This document shows positions 10,220 to 19,012 of a stretch of 64,000 nucleotides of DNA, one piece after another. The position numbers and the translations under genes were made by a program. The notes below the pieces were generated by a model. It was not told the DNA's origin. It searched no databases and worked only from the letters and a program-made list of their open reading frames with translations. Within the stretch, counting starts at the first letter, position 1; every line of letters starts with the position of its first letter. The stretch is from NCBI RefSeq assembly GCF_001412655.1, contig NZ_CP012996.1, positions 2,728,001 to 2,792,000 on the forward strand. Direction: 5' to 3'. This stretch comes from Pedobacter sp. PACM 27299. GTDB lineage: Bacteria; Bacteroidota; Bacteroidia; Sphingobacteriales; Sphingobacteriaceae.

Positions 10220-11275
10220 ATGAAAACAAATACAGCACTGGTTATTGGAGCAAATGGCATTGTAGGCAGACACCTCACCGAATACCTCAACAGTTCCGGA
10301 AAATGGAATGTTTTAGCTTCAGCAAGGTCTAAATTAAACTATGAAACCACAGCGGATTTTATTGCACTAGATTTGGAGGATAAAGAAAGTTTAGCTGGTG
10401 CAGCGGATCAATTGAAGGCCGTAACTCATATCTTCTTTAATGCTTATACCGAAAGGAAGACACCCTATGAACAATCGGAAGCAAATTTGAATATTTTATC
10501 AAACCTCGTTCCGCTATTGGAAGAAAATGCTCCAGGTCTTCAGCGTATATTATTCATTCAAGGAGGTAAAGCCTATGGTGCTCATCTGGGAATTTATAAA
10601 ACACCCGCTTATGAAACAGACCTGAGGAGCATTACGCCGAATTTCTATTATGATCAGGAAGACTACCTAAGAAAGCAATCCGCAGGAAAGAATTGGTCCT
10701 GGACAGCAATACGCCCGGATATTGTTATTGGATTTACAGTGGGCACGCCGATGAACCTTGCCAATCTTATCGCCGCCTATGCAATATTGTGTAAAGAGGA
10801 GGGAATCCCTATGCGTTTTCCTGGTTCCCCTAAGGCGTATGAGGTATTGGTTAATGTTACCGGAACTGAAGTCCTTTCCAAGTCGCTGGAATGGGCAGCA
10901 CTGGAAGAAAAAGCAGCCAATGAGATTTTTAATGTGACGAATGGTGATGTTTTTCGATGGTCGCAGGTATGGCCAAAGATTGGGGATTTCTTTGGAGTTG
11001 AAGTGGCAGAACCACAGACATTTTCACTTCAGGAATATATGCCGGGAAAAAGAAATCTATGGGCAGAAATTACCAGGAAATATAATCTTCAAAGTCATGA
11101 CCTTGACACACTAGTTCAATGGGGTTTTGGAGATTTTGTGTTTAATGTGGAAGTTGATGCTTTTCTTGATGTCAATAAGGCGAGAAGGTTTGGATTTAAT
11201 GAGATGAATGGGGACAGTGTTAAGGTGTTTTTAGATGCTTTTAAGGAATTAAAAGATAAAAAGGTTATTTGTTAA
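10220..11275 (+). CDS. NAD(P)-dependent SDR/epimerase-like oxidoreductase (PRISE-like)
   Basis: The 351-residue cytoplasmic protein opens with a Rossmann dinucleotide-binding motif, ALVIGANGIVGRHLTEYL (about residues 6-23). It continues with features of extended SDRs of the progesterone 5-beta-reductase/iridoid synthase-like (PRISE) group: a long insertion, FIQGGKAYGAHLG near residue 115, and a TAIRPDIVIGF stretch near residue 170. Proteins of this group reduce activated C=C bonds or act as epimerases; the substrate here cannot be read. It is divergent from a LysR regulator that probably controls it. About 230 bp without a recognisable gene follow. Confidence 0.85.
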   Translation: MKTNTALVIGANGIVGRHLTEYLNSSGKWNVLASARSKLNYETTADFIALDLEDKESLAGAADQLKAVTHIFFNAYTERKTPYEQSEANLNILSNLVPLLEENAPGLQRILFIQGGKAYGAHLGIYKTPAYETDLRSITPNFYYDQEDYLRKQSAGKNWSWTAIRPDIVIGFTVGTPMNLANLIAAYAILCKEEGIPMRFPGSPKAYEVLVNVTGTEVLSKSLEWAALEEKAANEIFNVTNGDVFRWSQVWPKIGDFFGVEVAEPQTFSLQEYMPGKRNLWAEITRKYNLQSHDLDTLVQWGFGDFVFNVEVDAFLDVNKARRFGFNEMNGDSVKVFLDAFKELKDKKVIC

Positions 11276-11506
11276 GGGTGGGGCTGGATAGCTTTTAGGG
11301 AAGATGAAGATTCTTTCATAAAGATTTTTTAGATATCAATTTTGATCACAATTGAGTTATTATGGGAACCCGTAAGGTGGGGGCTACTGATATCATTAGC
11401 TTGCATGACGGCAAATATTAAAGGACAAAAATATTGCTGATGCATGTCATGTAATTATAGAAGAGTCCGTGGATTCGTACAGAGCGAAGAAAAACAACAT
11501 TTTCAA

Positions 11507-11788
11507 ATGTCAGAAAGAAAACAAATATCCTGCATTAACAAGAATGATCGTAGTAGTGCCTACGAGAGAATTGCATCTGTAGGAGGAACGCACAATGGAC
11601 TAAGATGGAAGCTAAGTCTCAGCACAGCAATCTTAGCCATCGAAAACAAGACCAGCTCGTTCTACACAAGCGTTGGCGGACATGTCAGGAATGTGATTGT
11701 TTCAACTAGAAACGGTGTGAAATACCTGAAAACCGAGGCCGATCATGATACACCTGATAATCTATTGAGTTTACCTGAATGCCCTTAG
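11507..11788 (+). CDS. DUF3892 domain protein
   Basis: The 93-residue protein begins with MSERKQISCINKN and ends with KYLKTEADHDTPDNLLSLPECP; the KYLKTEAD and NLLSLPEC stretches, with a central IASVGGTHNGLRWKLS, are hallmarks of DUF3892. I chose the ATG at 11507 over the in-frame ATG at 11444 because the 21 extra residues have no family resemblance and the DUF starts right at MSERK. DUF3892 proteins are small, cytoplasmic and of unknown function. The gene stands alone, just before a strong terminator and outside the accessory block that begins near 12000. Confidence 0.85.
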   Translation: MSERKQISCINKNDRSSAYERIASVGGTHNGLRWKLSLSTAILAIENKTSSFYTSVGGHVRNVIVSTRNGVKYLKTEADHDTPDNLLSLPECP

Positions 11789-11792
11789 TTAT

Positions 11793-11823
11793 ATCGCCCA
11801 GTTTTACTGGGCGATTCTTTTTA
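11793..11823 (+). terminator. Rho-independent terminator after the DUF3892 gene
   Basis: A perfect 10-bp stem (ATCGCCCAGT paired with ACTGGGCGAT) around a TTT loop is followed by TCTTTTT. It lies four bases after the DUF3892 stop. Confidence 0.9.
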
Positions 11824-11999
11824 ATATACTTGCTTTTATTTATGCCATGCAGATAGATGATTTTGAATTGTCTGGCAAAATTCGGCTCCTAATTGAGCCC
11901 TTAATACATCGTCTTTATTTCCGACCTGTCCGCTGGAACGCCTATTTCAACAGTAAGAGTTACAATCCCTTTGGTCGCGATTTCTGCATATGCGCAATT

Positions 12000-12043
12000 G
12001 GGTGAGTAGGATTAATTTTCCAAATGACACACCTAATCGCTCA
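12000..12043 (+). repeat. 44-bp hairpin repeat, copy A
   Basis: GGTGAGT (12001-12007) and ACACACC (12027-12033) form an imperfect 7-bp stem around a 19-base loop, followed by TAATCGCTCA. Two better-preserved copies are at 24856-24899 and 49151-49194, all in the same orientation and all intergenic. The family is not one I recognise. Confidence 0.7.
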
Positions 12044-12090
12044 ATTTATATGAGAATTGGTGCAAGTTTTGGTGCCACCGTAAAAGCAAA

Positions 12091-12122
12091 AAGCCTTGCA
12101 ATCTATTGATTTGCAAGGTTTT
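12091..12122 (-). terminator. Terminator of the helicase-nuclease gene
   Basis: CCTTGCAA (12094-12101) pairs with TTGCAAGG (12111-12118), extended by A/T and G-T pairs, around a 9-base loop. On the minus strand the stem is followed by CTTTTTGCTTTT, and it lies about 45 bases past the stop of the 1565-residue gene. Confidence 0.75.
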
Positions 12123-12166
12123 AATTCTGCTCTGGTGAATTTCTTTTGGTACGGATTTCCTGGCAT

Positions 12167-15100
12167 CTATTGAGATTTCAAATAATCCCCATCCCTGATC
12201 ACAACCCCTCTTGTAACACTCATTTCAATTGCTATCCCTAAATCCCTGCGCACATCTTCAGTAACCCTGTTCACACCAAACAATTTGGCAATCAATGGAA
12301 CAGCCGTTTCTGGCTGAATAGCAATAGATGATTCTACAACACTCTTTACCGCCAGATCAAGTTCTTCAGGGGGGATCAAACTTATCCTGCGCGATCCTGC
12401 AGTTAAACTGCTGCGGTCACGAATCGTAGGAGCATTCATCTCCGGGTGCCAAAGGAAATCTCCCCGTCGGGAAATAATCTTGGAGCTCACTGTAAAATCT
12501 GTTGCTGCATTCAGTGTATAACGGATCCGGGACCCAATTTTAGACGCGCCAGAAGCATCAGCAATACGCCTGGCGACCTCTTCGAAATGTACAGGTCCTT
12601 CAACCTCAACCACCTGCTTAATCCATTCTGCCAGTTTCCCAAACGGAACTAGATGAAGTTCCTGAGCTGGAAGACCAGCAGGGAGAACTGCTTGCATATA
12701 TTTCTCAACAGCTACTATAATCTCTTCTTTTTCCTCGCGATGTAATGCATTCTTTTCCTTTGCCATAGCTTCCTCTGATAATGCAGCCATTTCCTGTTGA
12801 AGATCATCATCTGCCTGATCCTGAACCAAAGCATGAGCTTTTGCACTTTCAATTGCCGCAACCAGTCGCTGCAATTCTCTTTCAGGATTTCTGTACCACT
12901 CTACACTCCAAACCTTAAAGATATCCCAACCGATATTCTCCAGTACCTGTCCGCGCAGCCTGTCGCGGTCTCTGGCGGATTTCGCAGTGCTGTACGAATT
13001 TCCGTCACATTCTATTCCCAGCAGATAACGCCCTGGATTTTCCGGATCTACGATTGCAAGGTCAATATAAAAGCCTTCGGAGCCTACTTTTTTACGAACG
13101 ATATATCCTGATGAAGTGAGCTGTGCTGCCAGCATATCTTCAAACGGCCGCTTATCAGGAACCGGAAGATCCTGTTCCGATTCAAAAGTACCGTGTTGGG
13201 CAAAGTAGAGGAAGTTCTTCAGCGCCCGGATTCCAAACTTAGTGGTTGCTGTTGGATTAATATCCTCCGATGTAATGTTTGTAAACACTTCACAGCGATA
13301 TTTAGCCCGGGTGATCAGTACATTTAACCTGCGTTCGCCGCCATCATTATTCAGCGGACCAAAGCTCATCGGTACCTTTCCATCTTCTGTTCTGCCATAT
13401 CCGATACTGATAAAAATCACGTCCCTCTCATCGCCCTGCACGTTCTCCAGGTTCTTTACAAAGAAAGGTTCATGGGCATGGCTCCTGAAAAACACTTCAG
13501 ATTCAGGGTTCTGTCTGCGTTTGATCTCGATGGCATTCTGGATGGCCTGCATCTGTGCGGTACTGAACGCCACCACACCAAGACTCTGCCGAGGGTTCTT
13601 TATGGCATGGTCAAACACTGCCTTTGCAACCTCTTCGGCTTCGATTGGGTTGGTACGTGTCTTGCCTCTATCGTAAACCGCATTCTGCAGATGATGGAAT
13701 GCCAAACCCATCCTGTACTTAGAACCAGGACTGGGGAATATGACCAGTTTATTCTCGTAAAACTCCCTGTTCGAAAGGCTGATCAATGACTCGTGCCTGC
13801 TGCGGTAGTGCCAGCGAAGCATCCTCTGAGGTGCTCCCTGACCATCACACATACCCAGAATACTCTGTATGTCGGCCGTTACGTTTTCTTCATCTTCGGT
13901 TTCAGCATTCATCTTGTCGAAGAAACTTGTAGGGGGTAACTGCTTCGAGTCTCCAACTACGACCAGTTGTTTGCCTCGTAGTATTGCTCCTAAAGCTTCT
14001 ACCGGTCTTACTTGACTTGCCTCGTCAAAGATGACCAGATCAAAATCAATGCTTTCTGGAGACAGGAAGTTTGCTATAGACATGGGGCTCATCATCAACA
14101 CCGGCTTAATGGTCTGGATCGCGATTCCTGCCTGTTCCATCAGCTTACGGATGGGAATGTGGCGCGCCCGTTTATTGAATTCGCTGCGTAAAATATTCCA
14201 CTGGCCGCCACCTTCCAGTTTGGGTACTGATTCATAATGTTTCAATGCAACCTTTGCCCGGTTATATTGAAGGTTCAGGAGATCCAGTTGGATAAATTTA
14301 TTGATGATTTCTTCATGGGTTGTTCTTTCGAACCCACGCAGGGGAGGTCTGTCTGTCATTGCCTTTGTGACCAGATACTCATACCAGGTCTTTTGCATAG
14401 AGATCTTCAGATACTGAGATGCGCCTTCCCAAGTCAGGGATGAGTCAATTAGAAATTCAAATCCTTCCTTTCTTGCCTGTTCAGTCAGGTTATTCCATTG
14501 TATAGCATGCTGGATCTCATTCAGTCGTGTACCCCATTCCTGGAATCTCGTGATCTGATCTTCAAATGTTAAACCAGCAAGATTATTCTTCGCAACTGCG
14601 GATATATTCGTAAACCCGAGTTTCTGCTGGACTTCTGCAATGCTTTTCTGGCTGTCATCAGCTGCTTCTTGAAGACGCTGGAGGTAATCTTTCACCATTG
14701 CCGGATTTTCATGGCGCGCTAAAAAATCCAGTATTTGCACCGGGTATTTACCAGTACTGATATCCTGATGTAAACCTGAAAGGAATGCCAATACATTTTC
14801 CAGAACAGTCCAGTTTGTTTTCAGTAGCCTCCATCTGTTTCCAAAAAGAGGCGTAGTGAGATGAGCGTTTTCATCTAGGCTATTGCTTAAGCGCTTGGCC
14901 AGTAAGATGTCATCCGTATACCTGATTTTTGCATCCAGCGATTCAGGCAAGGGGATCCTGGAGAATGAAGCCAACTGCTTCACACTTCTTTTGTAATCTC
15001 CCAGTAGAAACTTATACCATTTCTGGCCATGTTCAATTAGATTCTGGCGTATTTCCAGCACATTCTGGTCCCATGCTTCCGGATGCAATATGTTTTCATA

Positions 15101-16864
15101 TCTGGTACGAAGATCCGAGAGCTCCCTGCCGGTTTCAAGTAGTTCTTTGATGTCTTCATGGTTGAGAACCCAGGCCTGATCGTTAACCATGATGTCATTC
15201 AAGACTGGTGCCACAGATAGAAAATCAAGAAGGCTGATAAAAGAGGTAAGCTCCTGCAAGGAGACTGGCGCTGTAGTTCCGGTAAAAGACGCGGCAGCAG
15301 TACTCAGCTGTTGCGTGTGTTTGGTAGTAGCCAGTGCCTTATCTATAATACCTTTAGTGACATCTGTTTCATGTGGGAGAAATAAGGTGAGTACAGTACC
15401 GTGGAAGAGAAGCTGAGCAGGGATACCGATGTCTTTTAACCTCGTCTCAATCAAATCGGCCAGGGCAGAAGCACGCCTCGTGGTATCTGCATCCCATGAT
15501 TCAATTCTATGAATAGGGATTGAAGGAAGCTTAAGGTCTTTGTATTCCCCATTAATTTCCATCAGGAAACCAATTACCTTTTGTGCCGATAAGCCACTTT
15601 GCTCGATGGCCCTGTTTACGGAATTGCAGTATCCATTCAGCTGGCCTTTGTAAGCATCAAGCAGTGCAATTTCTTCCTGCAGATGCGTTACGGTTGGTTT
15701 TCCAAGATCTAAAACCCTTTTTAGTTCCTCATGGAGATCTCTCTTGTTAGCTTTATGGCTATGAAGTTCCAGACAAGCCTCGCCAAGATTAATTGAATCC
15801 AGACGTCTTTTTACTACGTCAAGTGCCGCCATCTTTTCAGCTACAAATAAAACTTTCTTACCGTGGCCTATAGCATTAGCGATGATATTAGTGATAGTTT
15901 GTGATTTACCTGTGCCCGGAGGCCCCTGGATAACCATGTTTCGTCCTTCATGTACAGCCAGCATGGCCAGTACCTGCGAACTATCCGCATCAACTACCGT
16001 AAATAATTCGTGTGCTTTTGTTTCTTTATCTAAATTATGTTCTTCTGTTGCGGTCGGCTGAGGATCGGTGAAGCCACCGTCAAACAACGATGATAGAATA
16101 GGATGTTCATAAGGTTTTGCATTAACGGGCCATTTGGCAGAATCCAGGTCATGGTAGATCATGAACTTGCCAAAGGAGAAAAAACCAAGCTCTATCGCAT
16201 CCCGATCTACTTTCCAGCCTTTCTGATGTACTAATCTTTCTTCAATACTGTTAAAATAGCTTTCGATATTAAAATCGTCCGGCTCCGGAAGATCAGGGAT
16301 GGTAGTATTGAAATCTGCCATCATCTTTGCCTGAAGGGAAAGGTTAGCACCGATATCTCCTCCGTTGAAACGTAACCTAAAACGTTCGCTTGCACTAGAT
16401 CTCTCCAACGAAACCGGGATGAGTACCAGTGGCGCAGTACGCGGCTCTTCGGTTTCCACGTTGTCATACCAATTGAGCATCCCAAGGGAAAGATAAAGGA
16501 TGTTTACACCCTGTTCTTCTATGCTTGTTTTAGCAAAATAGTAGGTATTGAGGATCTTTGTTTGCAGCTTTTGTTCATTTTCATTGGTCTGCAGTCGCGT
16601 GTCATTGTATGCATCTTTCAATTCTTCGGCACTGAGCTCAGGAAGATCAAATACTTCTGTATCATCATCTTTTCCAGGCCTTCCCAGAAAAGTCATTGCC
16701 TTGTTTTGCTTTACGAGGATATTATAAATCGAGGTTGACTGTTCCTGAACGATGTGAAGGCCCCTCGCCTTTGGTGTCCTGTAGTTCAAAAGGGGATTTC
16801 GCATGCCGAGATCAAGCAGTTCTTTCCTCGACGCTTCTAATTTTGGTAAAATGTTTTCCTGCAT
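12167..16864 (-). CDS. DUF4011 / SF1 helicase / Vsr-like nuclease fusion (candidate anti-phage defence protein)
   Basis: The 1565-residue protein begins with a DUF4011 domain (KLEASRKELLDLGMRNPLLNY). An SF1 helicase core follows, with Walker A GPPGTGKSQT at about residues 313-322 and, after a long insertion, Walker B VIFDEASQVRP near 949 and VVVGDSKQLPP near 970. Later motifs include MLRWHYRSRHESLI, GDERDVIFISIGYG and RLNVLITRAK. From about 1255 to 1335 there is a Vsr/MTES-1575-type nuclease-like domain (LAIVDPEN, GIECDGNSYSTAKSARDRDR, WDIFKVWSVEWYRNP), and then a DUF3320-like region. Proteins with DUF4011-helicase-Vsr order occur in bacterial defence islands and have been tested as single-gene anti-phage systems; a role here is inferred from that order. 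It has its own consensus promoter and terminator. Walker and nuclease residues look intact. Confidence 0.88.
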   Translation of the reverse strand: MQENILPKLEASRKELLDLGMRNPLLNYRTPKARGLHIVQEQSTSIYNILVKQNKAMTFLGRPGKDDDTEVFDLPELSAEELKDAYNDTRLQTNENEQKLQTKILNTYYFAKTSIEEQGVNILYLSLGMLNWYDNVETEEPRTAPLVLIPVSLERSSASERFRLRFNGGDIGANLSLQAKMMADFNTTIPDLPEPDDFNIESYFNSIEERLVHQKGWKVDRDAIELGFFSFGKFMIYHDLDSAKWPVNAKPYEHPILSSLFDGGFTDPQPTATEEHNLDKETKAHELFTVVDADSSQVLAMLAVHEGRNMVIQGPPGTGKSQTITNIIANAIGHGKKVLFVAEKMAALDVVKRRLDSINLGEACLELHSHKANKRDLHEELKRVLDLGKPTVTHLQEEIALLDAYKGQLNGYCNSVNRAIEQSGLSAQKVIGFLMEINGEYKDLKLPSIPIHRIESWDADTTRRASALADLIETRLKDIGIPAQLLFHGTVLTLFLPHETDVTKGIIDKALATTKHTQQLSTAAASFTGTTAPVSLQELTSFISLLDFLSVAPVLNDIMVNDQAWVLNHEDIKELLETGRELSDLRTRYENILHPEAWDQNVLEIRQNLIEHGQKWYKFLLGDYKRSVKQLASFSRIPLPESLDAKIRYTDDILLAKRLSNSLDENAHLTTPLFGNRWRLLKTNWTVLENVLAFLSGLHQDISTGKYPVQILDFLARHENPAMVKDYLQRLQEAADDSQKSIAEVQQKLGFTNISAVAKNNLAGLTFEDQITRFQEWGTRLNEIQHAIQWNNLTEQARKEGFEFLIDSSLTWEGASQYLKISMQKTWYEYLVTKAMTDRPPLRGFERTTHEEIINKFIQLDLLNLQYNRAKVALKHYESVPKLEGGGQWNILRSEFNKRARHIPIRKLMEQAGIAIQTIKPVLMMSPMSIANFLSPESIDFDLVIFDEASQVRPVEALGAILRGKQLVVVGDSKQLPPTSFFDKMNAETEDEENVTADIQSILGMCDGQGAPQRMLRWHYRSRHESLISLSNREFYENKLVIFPSPGSKYRMGLAFHHLQNAVYDRGKTRTNPIEAEEVAKAVFDHAIKNPRQSLGVVAFSTAQMQAIQNAIEIKRRQNPESEVFFRSHAHEPFFVKNLENVQGDERDVIFISIGYGRTEDGKVPMSFGPLNNDGGERRLNVLITRAKYRCEVFTNITSEDINPTATTKFGIRALKNFLYFAQHGTFESEQDLPVPDKRPFEDMLAAQLTSSGYIVRKKVGSEGFYIDLAIVDPENPGRYLLGIECDGNSYSTAKSARDRDRLRGQVLENIGWDIFKVWSVEWYRNPERELQRLVAAIESAKAHALVQDQADDDLQQEMAALSEEAMAKEKNALHREEKEEIIVAVEKYMQAVLPAGLPAQELHLVPFGKLAEWIKQVVEVEGPVHFEEVARRIADASGASKIGSRIRYTLNAATDFTVSSKIISRRGDFLWHPEMNAPTIRDRSSLTAGSRRISLIPPEELDLAVKSVVESSIAIQPETAVPLIAKLFGVNRVTEDVRRDLGIAIEMSVTRGVVIRDGDYLKSQ

Positions 16865-16933
16865 AAAGACTGGTCTTCTAAGAATCTTAGGTTAAGGCAA
16901 ATGTGTTGTAGATGTAAATGGTAGGTATATTCT

Positions 16934-16963
16934 CAAAGCTAATGAATGAAGTGCAATTAACAA
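16934..16963 (-). promoter_or_regulatory. Promoter of the helicase-nuclease gene
   Basis: On the minus strand a TTG (16963-16961, within TTTTG) and TAGCTTTG (16941-16934) are separated by exactly 19 bases, a full match to the Bacteroidota -33/-7 consensus. The start would be near 16928, giving a leader of about 64 bases. Confidence 0.65.
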
Positions 16964-17028
16964 AAGATCACTTTCTTTATGCCTATAATTTAGTTATAAT
17001 GCTATAATTGTATATCAATTTTACCTAC

Positions 17029-18066
17029 TTACGGTGACAATGAGCTGCTAACATTTATCTGGTCCTTATTCAGCTTTTTTGGGTTGGATGAGGTCTTGAA
17101 TCTGAATTGGTGTTTGCGCAGGACATTTTCTAACACAACATAAACAATCATAATCACTAGAATTAAAACTATAAAACAAATCATACTTTCGAGTAAGAAT
17201 CTATATTGATTGACATAATGGCTCAACATATAAATTGTCAGTGGTTTTAATTTTTTTTGTGGATCTAAAGGATATCGTCCACTGTCAGTGAAGAATTCAG
17301 GTTTGCCATCTCTCTTAACATACCAAACTTTTCCTAAATCATTTTTTGTTAAAAGATCTGGCCACCTCACCTTTTTCAAATTATGCAGTGTCTGCATATT
17401 CAGTGGGAGGGTAGGTTTACTGATAGCATATTTATCGCATTCAATTGGCACATAGTAGTTGCCATTCCAATACATACATTTTTCATTAAGTGCCGGCTGG
17501 TTGATTCTCCCGGGGATTCCAAGCCCCCAAAACAAACAAAGACTGATACAGCATACCAATACAATGATTCCTACAGACATATACATAGGCGAGAACCTTT
17601 TGCTAGAAGAATCTTCATTATCCCCTGTTTCACCATTCCCATGACCTCCATCATTCTCTCCTTTTCGTTCAACTTCCGGGCGAGTACCCTTAGCCAAATA
17701 TTCCAGTTTCCATTCGGAATAAGCAGTGAATCCTAATAACCAGGCGAGCGCGTGGACAGGCTCATCATATTGTAATTTACTTCCTTTAGTTAGAAAAGTA
17801 ATTAATGGCCTTAGTTTGTCTAATTCTACTCTAGCAATACTATCAAGCGGGTCTTCATATTTACGCTCAGGATCAAAAAATCTATTAATTATTTCAGTAT
17901 CTGATCTTTCGTTTTTTACCCTATAAAGTCGTAAGAATTCTTGTTTAAGCTTCGTTCTATTCGGATTCTCCAACTCTGAAGACAACCTATTTGAATTTTT
18001 CTCTTCATTATAAAATTGCAACAGAGCTATTTTATATTCATCAATCATTGTCAACATTATTTTCAT
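17029..18066 (-). CDS. Uncharacterised two-helix membrane protein
   Basis: I do not recognise this 345-residue protein. It has a charged cytoplasmic-looking N-terminal domain of about 130 residues (EYKIALLQFYNEEKNSNR, LRLYRVKNERSDTEII, EPVHALAWLLGFTAYSEWKLEYL) and a low-complexity linker rich in G, E, N and D (about 135-155). A transmembrane helix follows (about 163-188), then an outside loop of some 100 residues with MYWNGNYYVPIECDKY and VWYVKRDGKPEFFTDSG, a second helix (about 292-318) and a short basic tail. The start could be the ATG at 18066, 18057 or 18048. It is divergent from the five-gene operon at 18193 and shares a 126-bp intergenic region with it, which hints at a functional link. 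It looks AT-rich relative to the flanking PUL genes. Confidence 0.75.
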   Translation of the reverse strand: MKIMLTMIDEYKIALLQFYNEEKNSNRLSSELENPNRTKLKQEFLRLYRVKNERSDTEIINRFFDPERKYEDPLDSIARVELDKLRPLITFLTKGSKLQYDEPVHALAWLLGFTAYSEWKLEYLAKGTRPEVERKGENDGGHGNGETGDNEDSSSKRFSPMYMSVGIIVLVCCISLCLFWGLGIPGRINQPALNEKCMYWNGNYYVPIECDKYAISKPTLPLNMQTLHNLKKVRWPDLLTKNDLGKVWYVKRDGKPEFFTDSGRYPLDPQKKLKPLTIYMLSHYVNQYRFLLESMICFIVLILVIMIVYVVLENVLRKHQFRFKTSSNPKKLNKDQINVSSSLSP

Positions 18067-18094
18067 AAAAATAGGCTGAACATTACATTTTATC

Positions 18095-18139
18095 TTACGG
18101 TTTCCCGTAAATTATAGCTGTCGTGGGTGTGTACTTTTG
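18095..18139 (+). promoter_or_regulatory. Palindrome and -7 box between the divergent accessory genes
   Basis: TTACGG (18095-18100) and CCGTAA (18105-18110) form a perfect 6-bp inverted repeat with a 4-base spacer. TACTTTTG at 18132-18139 is an exact TAnnTTTG -7 box for the plus-strand operon. No TTG sits at the right distance for a -33 box; the palindrome lies about where that box would be, so it may be an operator or activator site. Confidence 0.35.
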
Positions 18140-18192
18140 ATCTGTCTTAGGATCAATATGGCCTAGGGAATATTAATTTACCTCACCGATTT

Positions 18193-18603
18193 ATGTTAAA
18201 GGGATTATCACCTCAAGCTTTAAAGTGGATATTTATATTTGTCGCCGTTTGGTGCTTTGTTGCGGTGCTGCCATTATCAATTGGTTACTATACATTCCTA
18301 CGTATTATTGTCACTATAGGAAGTGTATTGGCTATTGCGATGATATATCAACAGAAAAATAAGCTTCACACATACATATTAGTCATCATTACCATCTTTT
18401 TTAATCCTTTAATACCTATCTATCTTCAAAAAAAGGCTATTTGGATTCCCTTTGATATTCTTACTGGCTTCGCATTTCTATATCTGGCGTTTTTACAGAA
18501 ATCTACAAAACCAAGAGAGCAATCCGAATCTGGGAGATATAGCGGAGCTACTGCTAAAGCGCGCGTGCGCGACGTAATAATTACAAATAAAGACATCAAT
18601 TGA
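18193..18603 (+). CDS. DUF6804-like small membrane protein
   Basis: The 136-residue protein has four predicted membrane helices in the first 100 residues (WIFIFVAVWCFVAVLPL, FLRIIVTIGSVLAIAMIYQ, YILVIITIFFNPLIPIYL, PFDILTGFAFLYLAFL). The FNPLIPIYLQKKAIWIPFDI block resembles DUF6804 proteins, small membrane proteins of unknown function. A charged tail of about 30 residues follows, encoded partly by a short GC-rich run (GCGCGCGTGCGCG near 18558) that stands out in an AT-rich operon. It is the first of five plus-strand genes; its stop is one base from the next start, so translation is probably coupled. Confidence 0.75.
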   Translation: MLKGLSPQALKWIFIFVAVWCFVAVLPLSIGYYTFLRIIVTIGSVLAIAMIYQQKNKLHTYILVIITIFFNPLIPIYLQKKAIWIPFDILTGFAFLYLAFLQKSTKPREQSESGRYSGATAKARVRDVIITNKDIN

Positions 18604-18604
18604 T

Positions 18605-19012
18605 ATGCAGAACGCAGAAATACCAGAAAAACTAAAGGCGCATTTTCTTAGATTATACCAGATGGCAATCTGTGATGAGGATTTTAGCGCGATCGAATTG
18701 AAAATGCTCTATAGTTTTGCAGAAGATAGGGGAATAACGGCCAAGAATCTTGATGAAATACTTCTTCGACCTATCAACTCTAAAAACCATTTTCCCGAAT
18801 CGATTGAGGAAAAAATTGAGTACCTGTACGATTTGTCATTGATGATTTGGGCTGACGGTGTAGTGGATGAGAATGAACGGGCTGCACTTGAAAAATATAT
18901 TAAGATGTTTGGCTTTTTGGAGGAAAACATTCCACAGATAGCTGATTTTTTTTTGGCAGCCACCAAAAGTGGTAAGACCAAAGAAAGCATTATACAAGAA
19001 TTCAAAAACTGA
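18605..19012 (+). CDS. TerB-like helical protein
   Basis: The 135-residue, all-helical, cytoplasmic protein contains the TerB-type pattern twice: an acidic CDEDFSAIELKMLYSFAEDRG near residue 25, and ADGVVDENERAALEKYI near residue 85, where an Asp-rich turn leads a helix beginning with Glu. TerB-fold proteins bind metal ions and take part in tellurite-resistance, stress and phage-defence modules, often with membrane and vWA partners. Both a membrane partner and a vWA-like partner are encoded directly downstream. Its stop codon overlaps the start of the next gene by one base (TGATG), which points to coupled translation and a fixed stoichiometry. The family assignment rests on motif reading only. 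Confidence 0.7.
   Translation: MQNAEIPEKLKAHFLRLYQMAICDEDFSAIELKMLYSFAEDRGITAKNLDEILLRPINSKNHFPESIEEKIEYLYDLSLMIWADGVVDENERAALEKYIKMFGFLEENIPQIADFFLAATKSGKTKESIIQEFKN

Larger units (their letters stand above)
11824..12166. other. Intergenic stretch with composite repeat element copy A
   Basis: I see no coding frame of note here. The right half (12000-12122) holds a hairpin (12001-12033), a TTTTGGT box at 12067-12073 and a second stem-loop that serves as a minus-strand terminator. The same order and nearly the same spacing recur beside tRNA-Lys at 24857-24976. Bases 11824-11999 show nothing I can assign. Confidence 0.6.

Noticed and set aside
11444..11506. 21-residue N-terminal extension of the DUF3892 protein
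   Set aside because: The conserved domain starts at the ATG at 11507 and the extension has no family resemblance.
13242..13676. 144-codon and other plus-strand frames inside the helicase-nuclease gene
   Set aside because: They are antisense to clear helicase motifs and have unlikely composition.
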